Shown in pieces: positions 25,355-33,260 of a stretch of DNA of 41,368 nucleotides. The stretch is from Planctomycetota bacterium (GTDB taxonomy: Bacteria; Planctomycetota; Phycisphaerae; WQYP01). Each line of letters opens with the position of its first letter. Positions within the stretch are counted from its first letter, which is position 1. Under the pieces are notes generated by a model. It had not been told where the DNA came from. It made no database searches and worked only from the letters and a program-made list of their open reading frames with translations. The stretch is taken from NCBI GenBank assembly GCA_021827645.1, contig JAKAVA010000076.1:1-41368 (forward strand). The letters are read 5' to 3'. The translations under genes and the position numbers were made by a program.

Positions 25355-26197
25355 TCAAATCCGAAGTTCCGCCTTCAGCGCATCATGGGTACCGGCTGAG
25401 CTGACGCTTGGCCGATTCTTGGCCAGAAGCGATTGGAGTGGATGTCCGATCGCCAGCCGCGTTCCGGCTCGAAATCGCTCTGCGGTTACCAGCATGACGA
25501 CCAGGCCGACGACCGGCCACATGACATACCGTGCAACAATCAGCGCCCGCTGGGCTGCAGGAATACCATGACCCGGCGCCGGCAGGAACGATAAATCCAG
25601 CGTGCGAATCAGTTCGTGCCATCCATAGAGTATGCCGGGGATGGGAAAGCCGGGTAGAACGTATTGCCACGGAATAACGATAAAAAGAAGGACCACCGAC
25701 CAGAAAAAACTTCGAGTCACGTGGGCAATGCCTGGTGCTCCGCTTACCAGCATGACAAGCAGCGTGACGAATATAAGTACGGCCTGCGATGCGGACGCCA
25801 GAACTCCAAGCAACTGGGTAACGGGTACGGCCAGGTAGTAGGCGATTTTCCATTGGCGACGCAGATTCAGGCGCCGACTTTGCTGTAAGATCGCCGACCA
25901 CTTCCGAGGCATATAGTTCTCGACTACCTGTCGACTGGGTGTCATTTTTCCCTCATCCCCGACCCGCGCCACGTGTATGCGGCCTGGCACCGCATGGTGA
26001 ATCCTGCTTCGGCTGGGATATTGCTGCGCGACAATTTGCGATCCAATATACGGCTGCGTGGTAAACCGCATCATAAAAAATCCGAATATCTGGAGCATGA
26101 CGCATACGAAGAGGAGCACGCCCAGCATATTGCGTCCGGATCTGAGAGTCCTGAGCGCGACCCCATAATCGCTGTATGGATGGACGGGGGCACTCAT
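25355..26197 (-). CDS. Membrane protein of unknown function, about five helices
   Basis: Not recognised as a named family. The 280-aa product has a short N-terminal soluble part, one helix at ~25-43, a soluble stretch of ~70 residues with VGDEGKMTPSRQVVENYMP, then hydrophobic helices at ~117-153 (two), 162-182 and 216-237, and a soluble C-terminus. The layout of a long loop after helix 1 then a helix cluster is somewhat like Yip1-domain or DUF-type permease-like proteins seen in planctomycetes, but I see no diagnostic residues. GAAGGA lies 8 bases before the ATG. It follows behind and upstream of tyrS with 90 bases between, same strand. Confidence 0.62.
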   Translation of the reverse strand: MSAPVHPYSDYGVALRTLRSGRNMLGVLLFVCVMLQIFGFFMMRFTTQPYIGSQIVAQQYPSRSRIHHAVPGRIHVARVGDEGKMTPSRQVVENYMPRKWSAILQQSRRLNLRRQWKIAYYLAVPVTQLLGVLASASQAVLIFVTLLVMLVSGAPGIAHVTRSFFWSVVLLFIVIPWQYVLPGFPIPGILYGWHELIRTLDLSFLPAPGHGIPAAQRALIVARYVMWPVVGLVVMLVTAERFRAGTRLAIGHPLQSLLAKNRPSVSSAGTHDALKAELRI

Positions 26198-26302
26198 GTG
26201 TCATTCCTTCGAAAAACCGTGTGTTTGCCCTGCATATCCTTTACCTTCATAGCCTGAAAACTCCAGAAAGTATAACATGCTGTCGCGATATTGGTCAGTT
26301 GG

Positions 26303-28165
26303 ATGCATCGATTGAACGTGAATAGCTCAAAAAATGTCCCCAAAATCTTTCCGCCGCCCCATAAGTTGACACTTACCGGCGGTGGCCTTCATCGTCCATT
26401 ACGCCCATGTTTCCGACTTAGTGGTAAGCCAGCGGATGCTGGCCGTATGATCGCGCACCAATTAATCCGGATCGGTGCGGAACCGGCGCAAGATTCTCAT
26501 GAGCAAGCCGACATCGATATTCTGATTGATGGGGGGCGAAAGCCTGCTCAGGCGTATCATCTTGTCATCGACACCCGGGGAGTTCGCATTACGGCCGGCG
26601 ATGGCGCTGGCGCGGCATATGCCCTCGGCACTCTGGCGCAGATATTCTTTCAGTTTCCTGATTTGATCCCCGCCCTCGACATCGAGGACCGGCCTGAGCT
26701 GGAGAGGCGTGGATTCTATCTGGATGTGTCGCGGGGGAAAGTTCCGAACATCGAGAAGCTCACGAATATCGTGCAGATGCTGGCGGAACTGCGCTACAAC
26801 GAATTACAGATTTATATTGAAAATGTTTTTGAATTTCCCGGCCATGACTTTTACGCCGACACGACCCCGCTAACCGCCGCGGAAATACGCGATATTGATC
26901 GGATTTGCCGGGAATATGGGCTTGAATTCGTTCCGTCGCTTACGAGTCTCGGACATTTCGACAAAATCCTTCGGCACCCGCGTTACCGCGGATTGGCGGA
27001 AATTGAACCCGCCGAGCTTGCGTCCCTGGGTATCAAGCCATGGTGCGATGCTCCTTGGACTTTATGCGTGAGCGACCCGGCGGCGGCGGAATTGATACAA
27101 AATCTGTACGATGCGTTTTTGCCGAATTTTTCAAGTTCGCATTTCAATATCTGCTGCGACGAATCGTGGGATCTGGCCCTGGGACGCAGTCGAACTTATG
27201 CACAGCAGGTTGGTGGTACCGGTGAGGTCTACATCCGGTGGATCAACATGTGCGCGAAGCAGGCCGCAAAGCACGGGAAAAAAATCGCCCTATGGGGAGA
27301 TATTATTTTCCATCACCCGGATAAACTACCGTCTCTTCCTGCCGATGCGACATTGCTGGAATGGGGCTATGAGGTGGACCATCCGTTTGAACAGCACGGA
27401 GAACTTTTTGCGCGATCGGGTCGAGCCTGGTATGTCTGCCCGGGTACTTCCTCCTGGCAGTCGCTTGGAGGACGACTCGACGTGGCGCTGGCCAATATCC
27501 GCGGTGCCGTTACCGCCGGGTTGCATCACAGTGCGTCAGGAATGCTGCTGACGGATTGGGGCGACTACGGTCACCAGCAATGCTTCGCCATCAGCTTGAT
27601 CCCGATGATTGCGGGAGGTGGAATTTCCTGGAACTCCGCCGTCGACAACGATGCCATTTTTAATTTTGCCACCCGTATGCTCGGCGAGTCGTATCTGGTC
27701 GATCACCTCCAACTCCTGGGCAGTATTCATAAAAACATCGCCCTGCAGCGACCTCGCAATTCATCCTTGGAGTTTCATCTCTTCCGTGAGTCGCCAACTG
27801 AAACCACCTATCTCAATATGTTCAATCCGGACGAGGGGAGCCGAACGCTTACCTTGGTTGATGACGCCATCGAAGATTTGACCGATGGTTCGCCACGCTT
27901 GCGCAATGCTCATCTGTCGGACGGTGTACTGCTTTCGCTGATGATGTCCGCCATCGCATTGAGGCACTCGCTCCTGCGTATTGGAAGGATGGATAAACGT
28001 GGAGTCGCCTTTCATTCCCAGCAGATAAAAGATACGCAAGAAATGTACCTTGTTCATTGGCATCGCTGGAATAAGCCCTCCCGCTGGATTGATATTCAGC
28101 ATTGGTTTGAAAGACTTGCAACTCCATCCGTGCCGGATCGCGATTGCGCATCCGCATCAGAGTGA
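26303..28165 (+). CDS. GH20-like beta-N-acetylhexosaminidase
   Basis: Likely removes terminal beta-linked N-acetylhexosamine. The 620-aa product has an N-terminal GH20b-type domain (to ~115), then a TIM barrel starting at RPELERRGFYLDVSRGKVP. The catalytic Asp-Glu pair is D286-E287 in FNICCDESWDL; family members usually have Gly-Gly-Asp-Glu, so the two Cys are unusual. Strands with LQIYIENVFEF and EFVPSLTSLGHF fit the barrel. There is no signal peptide, so it may act in the cytoplasm, or its true start is different. No good ribosome site is seen: TTG 26291 and ATG 26303 are both possible and the ATG was taken. The C-terminal ~140 residues are not recognised. A sugar kinase follows. Confidence 0.78.
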   Translation: MHRLNVNSSKNVPKIFPPPHKLTLTGGGLHRPLRPCFRLSGKPADAGRMIAHQLIRIGAEPAQDSHEQADIDILIDGGRKPAQAYHLVIDTRGVRITAGDGAGAAYALGTLAQIFFQFPDLIPALDIEDRPELERRGFYLDVSRGKVPNIEKLTNIVQMLAELRYNELQIYIENVFEFPGHDFYADTTPLTAAEIRDIDRICREYGLEFVPSLTSLGHFDKILRHPRYRGLAEIEPAELASLGIKPWCDAPWTLCVSDPAAAELIQNLYDAFLPNFSSSHFNICCDESWDLALGRSRTYAQQVGGTGEVYIRWINMCAKQAAKHGKKIALWGDIIFHHPDKLPSLPADATLLEWGYEVDHPFEQHGELFARSGRAWYVCPGTSSWQSLGGRLDVALANIRGAVTAGLHHSASGMLLTDWGDYGHQQCFAISLIPMIAGGGISWNSAVDNDAIFNFATRMLGESYLVDHLQLLGSIHKNIALQRPRNSSLEFHLFRESPTETTYLNMFNPDEGSRTLTLVDDAIEDLTDGSPRLRNAHLSDGVLLSLMMSAIALRHSLLRIGRMDKRGVAFHSQQIKDTQEMYLVHWHRWNKPSRWIDIQHWFERLATPSVPDRDCASASE

Positions 28166-28247
28166 AACTTTCGGTTATATTATGGCCGCTGCGGGCTCCT
28201 GCTCCCCTCAAGGCAGAGCTTCGTTACTGTTTTGTATTGGAGATGAT

Positions 28248-29162
28248 ATGTCCCTGTTGATAACCGGTTCCATCGGCATTGACAATGTAACAACACCCTT
28301 CGGCCAGGTGACGGATGTCATCGGAGGCTCGGCGGTGTATTTCAGTCGGGCGGCAGCCCATTTCAGTAAGGTACGGCTTGTTGGAGTGGTGGGGGATGAT
28401 TTTCCTCAAAAATTTGAGCGGGTATTCAAGCATAAAAACATCGATATCGCCGGACTTGAACGCCGTGTCGGCAGTAAGACTTTTCGCTGGAGTGGTTCGT
28501 ACGATCCTACCATGAATGAAGCAACCACCACGTCTGTAGATTTGAATGTCCTGGCGGAATCTGCGCCGACGATACCAAACCAGTATGCTGACAGCCGGAT
28601 TGTATTTCTTGCGGCAACGCATCCGACATTGCAGATGGAACTGGTGGCACAGGTAAAGAAGCCATTGCTGGTGGTAGCGGATACGCGCGATTTATGGATC
28701 CGGAATTATCAAAATGAGTTATTGGCCAGCCTGAAGAAAATTGACGGCTTGGTACTCAATGATTTGGAAGCCCGATTGCTTGTCAATACCGTTAACCTGG
28801 TTGACTGCTTGAACAAGATTCGTCGGCTTCTGCGTCCATCGGGGCCGCGAATGGTGGTTCTGAAAAAAGGAGAACACGGTTGCCTGGCGGCGTATGGTTC
28901 CCAGTTTTTTCCCATGCCTGCATTTCCCTCCGCAAAAGTGGTCGACCCGACGGGCGCCGGCGACAGTTTTGCCGGCGGGTTGTTGGGCTATCTGGCCCGC
29001 AAGCCTCGCTTTGGTGAAGCAGATTTCAAACGGGCAGTTATGGCGGGAACCATCATGGCCAGTTTTACAATTGAGGGGTTTTCTACCGCAGGGCTGGATC
29101 GGGCGTCGGCGACCAAGATTACCTCTCGAACGCGGGTCTTCGAGAGGATGCTCAGGATATGA
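28248..29162 (+). CDS. PfkB-family carbohydrate kinase
   Basis: Phosphorylates a sugar or nucleoside with ATP. The 304-aa protein has the family's N-terminal glycine pair (GGSAVYFSRAAAHF, 26-39) and the C-terminal signature DPTGAGDSFAGG (233-244) with catalytic Asp239. A segment RWSGSYDPTMNEATT would cover the sugar. The ATG at 28248 is chosen because GGAG lies 6 bases before it and family similarity begins there; an open frame reaches back to 28050 inside the GH20 gene without meaning. It lies 82 bases after the hexosaminidase, so a joint amino-sugar role is possible; substrate not known. Confidence 0.9.
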   Translation: MSLLITGSIGIDNVTTPFGQVTDVIGGSAVYFSRAAAHFSKVRLVGVVGDDFPQKFERVFKHKNIDIAGLERRVGSKTFRWSGSYDPTMNEATTTSVDLNVLAESAPTIPNQYADSRIVFLAATHPTLQMELVAQVKKPLLVVADTRDLWIRNYQNELLASLKKIDGLVLNDLEARLLVNTVNLVDCLNKIRRLLRPSGPRMVVLKKGEHGCLAAYGSQFFPMPAFPSAKVVDPTGAGDSFAGGLLGYLARKPRFGEADFKRAVMAGTIMASFTIEGFSTAGLDRASATKITSRTRVFERMLRI

Positions 29163-29325
29163 ATCCGTCAGCGCCGTACGGTCTTCGCGCATGTATGCGA
29201 TGGGTGTTTCAAAGAATATCCCGAGGCGTTAAACTCTGGGCCGTACGCCATCACCGCCGGGCAAGTTACCCGATGCGCCGTGATAGGACGTCTTCTTGCG
29301 CGGTACGAGTCGGGGATTTTCAAGG

Positions 29326-30948
29326 ATGAAGGTCACGCTGCATTGGTACATCCTGCGAGAGTTGCTTCGGGTCTTTCTTCTGGTTTCCGTAGCACTGACC
29401 GTCATTTTGGCATTTGGAGGTACATTTCGCCCTTTGACCAAAGAGGGGTTGAATCTGTTTCAACTTCTCTGGGTTTTGCTGGATCTCATTCCGGCCATGC
29501 TGGCTTATTCGATCCCCCTGTCGGCATTATTCGCGGCTGTCATCGTCTATTGGCGTCTGGCGACTGACAATGAATTCACCGGCGCCCGGGCGGGGGGCGT
29601 AAGCTATCTGTCACTGGTTGCCCCGGCGCTTATTCTTGGGCTGCTGGTGGGATTCGCCGATCTAATATTTGTCGGCTATGTGGTGCCGGCATTTCTGGAA
29701 AAAACGCAGCAGGCCATACAAACCGACATCGCATCGCTGCTGCTGCACAATGTCGGAGAGCGCCAGCCCTTTCAATTCGGGCGGATCGTTATTTACGCCA
29801 ACAGCGCCTATCCCGAAAAGGTACCGACCGCCGATAAGCCTCCGCCGGGAATCACCCGTAAAATCATTCAGCTTCGAGCGCTGGCGGCAACCCCCCTGAA
29901 AGATGGCAAGCCGACGGCGATTATTCTCGCCAAGGCCGCCAACGTCATTATTGATCAAGATAAACGTGACAATCAGGTGCGTATCGGCGTACAACTTGAT
30001 GATGGCACCGCATTTGATCCGCACAGTTTTCGACAGATGCGCGGCACCATTCGCTATCTTCCACCCGACGGTAAGCCATTCGTGATCGGCTCCATCATCG
30101 CTAATCGGCCCAAATTCATGGATTTCAGAATGCTGGCCCTGCTCATGGCGCATCCCGAATCCTACGGCCCCATCAAAGCGCTGGTGAACAAAGCGGAAGC
30201 TCAGCGGCGGCTCCGTTACATTGGAGCATGGTATAAACGTCACGCACATAGTCCGATCCTGTTTCGTCGGCGATCGGGGTATGTCACAATTCAATTTTCT
30301 TCCAAATCGCTTGATGGCAAAGGCCGATTTGTAATGGGAGCGAATCCTGGCGGTTCCGTAAAGGCATCCGTATTTCGCGACGGACGGCTTGTGACGGAAT
30401 ATCTAGCTTCGGCCGCCACTCTGGCTCCGATCCCTCCTGATGCGGGTCGGACAACCGCCGGAATCAAGCTCATATCCCCAATTAAAGAAAGAGATCCCGC
30501 GATCAATCGGCATTTTCACCGGGGACCGCCGACAGTGGTCATTTCAGGTATCGCCCTTGACCGGTCGGCATTGCATATCCCTGCAACCGTGATGGCAAAA
30601 ATACGCTCTCGAACATCGGTGGATTCGCCGATTTCGAAGCACATTGCCTATCTCCGGCGTCAGATTCTTTCTGAATTCAACAGTCGCATTTCATTTGCAT
30701 TCTCGTGCGTTGTTCTGGTTATTCTCGGAGCGGCGCTGGGTATCATTCTTCAAGGGCGAAATCCGCTGGCGGTTTTTGTTGTGGGGGTCGGCCCGGCCAT
30801 GATCCTGGTGCTGTTGATTAATACGGGCCGTGGTGTGGTAACCCGAAATGCCGGATCTCCATGGTCCGGGTTGGCACTGATCTGGATGGGAAATCTGATC
30901 ATTCTCGCCATTGATTTTTTCGTATATCAGCGACTCTTGAAGCAGTAG
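29326..30948 (+). CDS. lptF: LptF-type LPS export permease with an enlarged periplasmic region
   Basis: Part of the LptB2FG ABC transporter that lifts lipopolysaccharide from the inner membrane to the Lpt bridge. YjgP/YjgQ-like features: MKVTLHWYILRELLRVFLL, three N-terminal helices (~7-32, 47-78, 93-123) and three C-terminal helices (~445-530) around a soluble periplasmic part. That part is about 320 residues, roughly twice the usual beta-jellyroll region, making the protein 540 aa against ~365 in E. coli. The ATG at 29326 was taken because the in-frame start at 29296 adds a non-family leader. lptG follows after 18 bases on the same strand. F versus G assignment is by order and lptG similarity. 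Confidence 0.82.
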   Translation: MKVTLHWYILRELLRVFLLVSVALTVILAFGGTFRPLTKEGLNLFQLLWVLLDLIPAMLAYSIPLSALFAAVIVYWRLATDNEFTGARAGGVSYLSLVAPALILGLLVGFADLIFVGYVVPAFLEKTQQAIQTDIASLLLHNVGERQPFQFGRIVIYANSAYPEKVPTADKPPPGITRKIIQLRALAATPLKDGKPTAIILAKAANVIIDQDKRDNQVRIGVQLDDGTAFDPHSFRQMRGTIRYLPPDGKPFVIGSIIANRPKFMDFRMLALLMAHPESYGPIKALVNKAEAQRRLRYIGAWYKRHAHSPILFRRRSGYVTIQFSSKSLDGKGRFVMGANPGGSVKASVFRDGRLVTEYLASAATLAPIPPDAGRTTAGIKLISPIKERDPAINRHFHRGPPTVVISGIALDRSALHIPATVMAKIRSRTSVDSPISKHIAYLRRQILSEFNSRISFAFSCVVLVILGAALGIILQGRNPLAVFVVGVGPAMILVLLINTGRGVVTRNAGSPWSGLALIWMGNLIILAIDFFVYQRLLKQ

Positions 30949-30966
30949 GATGACAATCGAACCGTT

Positions 30967-32097
30967 ATGAAAATCATTGATCGCTATATCATCAAGAATT
31001 TCGTCATCAACTACCTCCTGGCGTTATGCGTCATGATCGGGATGTATATTCTGCTGGATATCATCGTCAACTTTGACCTTTTCACCCGAGGCCTGGCTTA
31101 CAAAAATGCATCTGCCCTGACGACTTTTTTCGGGCTCATGCATGAGATCGTCAGTTATTATCTTTACCGATCTCTGGTCATATTTCAGATGGTTTCCGGC
31201 GTGATCCCGGTCATTGCAGCTGGATTTACGATGGTGCGGATGACCCGCAATCGTGAGCTTACCGCGCTGCTGGCCAGCGGGGTTTCGCTCTATCGCGTTG
31301 CAGTTCCGATTATCGTTTGTGCCGTGTTCTTTGCATTGCTGGTGGTGGTGGATCAGGAAGTGCTCATGCCGCACTGCGTCGATAAATTGCTTCGGAAGCA
31401 CGGTCAGTTAACAGCCTCCATTCTCCGGGATCGGGCGGTCTATTTTCTTCCCGAAAGCGACCATTCTTTGATCCTGGCGAGCCGGTATGATCCCAAAACC
31501 AAAACTTTGTGGAACGTACGCATCATTGAGAGATCAAAAGGTGGAACTCCCATCGGGCGGATCATGGCGAAAAAGGCGGTTTGGAAAAGCCACATCGGTG
31601 AGGGGCCTGTCCATGGTGCGTGGCTGATGAGCGATGTGGTTGACATCAACGATCGCAAAGCCGCTAATCCATCTGAAATACCGATACCGATCCGTCATGA
31701 ACTCTACTATACCCCTCTGAATCCGGGGCAGCTAAACCTAATATTTCAGAAAAAGGCGGTGGATTATTTATCAACGTCGCAGATCAGCAAACTGATGCTT
31801 TACAGCCCGCCGGCGACTCGCATCGCCCTTGCCAAGATCATGTACACGAGATTCTCTCAAATCATCATCAATATCATCATGTTACTTTTGGGTATTCCAT
31901 TTCTTCTCACGCGTGAACCGAACAAGCTGGTCTCAAATATGTTCTGGTGCAGCCTGATTTCCGGGGCGTGCTTCATCACCACGTTCGTCTTTTTTCAACT
32001 CGCCGGCTCAGGTCTTTCGCCGCTGATGGGCGCAGCAATGCCTGTCATCATTTTTGGACCGCTGGCCATCATTATGCTAGATATGTTGCAGACATAA
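30967..32097 (+). CDS. lptG: LptG-type LPS export permease
   Basis: Partner of LptF in the LPS export transporter, inner membrane. The 376-aa length is normal. It begins MKIIDRYIIKNFVINYLLAL, a typical LptG/LptF start with the first helix, has three N-terminal helices (~13-35, 60-85, 100-120), a beta-rich periplasmic domain (~130-275, with TLWNVRIIERS) and three C-terminal helices ending ~370 (GIPFLLTREPNK lies in the loop between helices). It is 18 bases after lptF. No LptA, LptB or LptC gene is in the window. Confidence 0.87.
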   Translation: MKIIDRYIIKNFVINYLLALCVMIGMYILLDIIVNFDLFTRGLAYKNASALTTFFGLMHEIVSYYLYRSLVIFQMVSGVIPVIAAGFTMVRMTRNRELTALLASGVSLYRVAVPIIVCAVFFALLVVVDQEVLMPHCVDKLLRKHGQLTASILRDRAVYFLPESDHSLILASRYDPKTKTLWNVRIIERSKGGTPIGRIMAKKAVWKSHIGEGPVHGAWLMSDVVDINDRKAANPSEIPIPIRHELYYTPLNPGQLNLIFQKKAVDYLSTSQISKLMLYSPPATRIALAKIMYTRFSQIIINIIMLLLGIPFLLTREPNKLVSNMFWCSLISGACFITTFVFFQLAGSGLSPLMGAAMPVIIFGPLAIIMLDMLQT

Positions 32098-32264
32098 AGT
32101 GCCCGGGGCGATCACCCGGCGAACATTTGAGTTTTGGAATTCTGCTTTCGCGTGCGATAGCCGAAAATAGAGTTCATTCGGACGTTATTGCAGTTTCTGA
32201 GGCACTTTGCTCCCGAAAGCACGCCGACGTGTCGGTGAGTCGCGGGGACCGCGTACTTTCGAAC

Positions 32265-32346
32265 TGCTCGGGACAGGAATCGAACCTGCACTCCTTGCGG
32301 AACCGGAACCTAAATCCGGCGCGTCTGCCAATTCCGCCACCCGAGC
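32265..32346 (-). tRNA. tRNA-Leu (anticodon TAG)
   Basis: An 82-base minus-strand class II tRNA: acceptor GCTCGGG/CCCGAGC, anticodon stem CCGGA/TCCGG, loop TTTAGGT (anticodon TAG, reads CUA/CUG leucine codons), a 13-base variable arm, T-arm GCAGG TTCGATT CCTGT and discriminator A. No encoded CCA. It is between lptG and a nitroreductase. Confidence 0.96.
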
Positions 32347-32415
32347 GGGACCTGCAATAATACCCGGCAGCCGCTACGCTGGCCAGATGACGCGGCCGTA
32401 ATTGGCGGGTTCCGG

Positions 32416-33021
32416 TTAAAAGCGATTGATGATGACCGTCTCGCTTCGCGGCAGACGTTCACCACGCGGCCACGCATCTTTAATGCCCTTCCCAATGGTG
32501 ACGATAAAACAGACGACGTGGTCCGCGGGGAGATTGATCAGTTTGGCTACTGCGTCAAAGTCAAAACCGTCCATCGGGCAGGAATCGTAGCCGAGGTCTT
32601 TGGCCGCCAGCATGAGTGACATTCCAATAAGACCGGCTGACCGCATGGCTTCATCGCGCTGCACCTGAGCTTTGTCCTGATAGTAAGTCGTAATACCGGG
32701 TACAAGAAAATCCTGAACCGGTTTGGGAGCATGCGCCCAATATCGGGCGGGATTTTTTTTCCAAGCCGACAGATCTCCGCAGATGACGTACAGCAGCGAC
32801 GCATCCGTTATCTGGGCTTGATCCCAAGCGACTGCCCGGATAGATTTCCGCAGATTCGTATCCTGAACTTCGACCAATCGATAATTTTGAATATTGAAGG
32901 CGCTTGGGGTCAGCAAAACAGCCTCCAGAAGTCGTTCTCTTGTTTCCGCGGGCATTTTATGGTTTGGATCAAAATGCTTAACCGCACGGCGCTGATGCAG
33001 CGCTGAAATCACATCTGTCAT
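32416..33021 (-). CDS. Nitroreductase-family FMN flavoprotein
   Basis: A 201-aa protein that probably reduces nitro-aromatics, quinones or flavins with NAD(P)H using bound FMN. Family marks: QRRAVKHFDP near the start (FMN phosphate contact), TPSAFNIQNYRL (37-48), SAGLIGMSLMLAAKDLGYDSCPMDGFD (helix and the flavin-contact loop) and IVTIGKG toward the end. AAGGA lies 9 bases before the ATG. A 10-bp inverted repeat sits just upstream. The native substrate cannot be told. Confidence 0.9.
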   Translation of the reverse strand: MTDVISALHQRRAVKHFDPNHKMPAETRERLLEAVLLTPSAFNIQNYRLVEVQDTNLRKSIRAVAWDQAQITDASLLYVICGDLSAWKKNPARYWAHAPKPVQDFLVPGITTYYQDKAQVQRDEAMRSAGLIGMSLMLAAKDLGYDSCPMDGFDFDAVAKLINLPADHVVCFIVTIGKGIKDAWPRGERLPRSETVIINRF

Positions 33022-33053
33022 ACCATTGGTCCTTTCTTCATATATGCTCCGAA

Positions 33054-33084
33054 CCGACGAACAAACGCGTCAACTGTTCGTCGG
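33054..33084. repeat. 10-bp perfect inverted repeat upstream of the nitroreductase
   Basis: CCGACGAACA, 11-base spacer AACGCGTCAAC, TGTTCGTCGG. The centre is ~48 bases before the nitroreductase start on the minus strand, a good place for an operator; it could also fold as a hairpin at the end of the upstream minus-strand operon. No T-run follows on either strand. A further palindrome GGTGTACACC lies at 33154-33163. The rest of the 239-base gap shows no convincing gene. Confidence 0.55.
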
Positions 33085-33260
33085 AATAATAGCCTTGCGA
33101 ATCGTGCGGGGTCAACTGCGTATACGGGTTTGTAGCGAAAGATAGCACGTCGTGGTGTACACCTCGCACTCAATAAGCCAACACAAAACTTTGCGGGGTA
33201 TCGGCACCACGGCATACACCACGCGACAGCGTATGCGGTCATTGACAGTTTCAGCCACAA

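Noticed and set aside
32103-32119. CCGGG-7-CCCGG hairpin after lptG
   Set aside because: Only a 5-bp stem without a T-run; not strong enough to call a terminator.
33018-33260. 80-codon frame between the unknown secreted gene and nitroreductase
   Set aside because: No family features, no ribosome site; the inverted repeat falls inside it.
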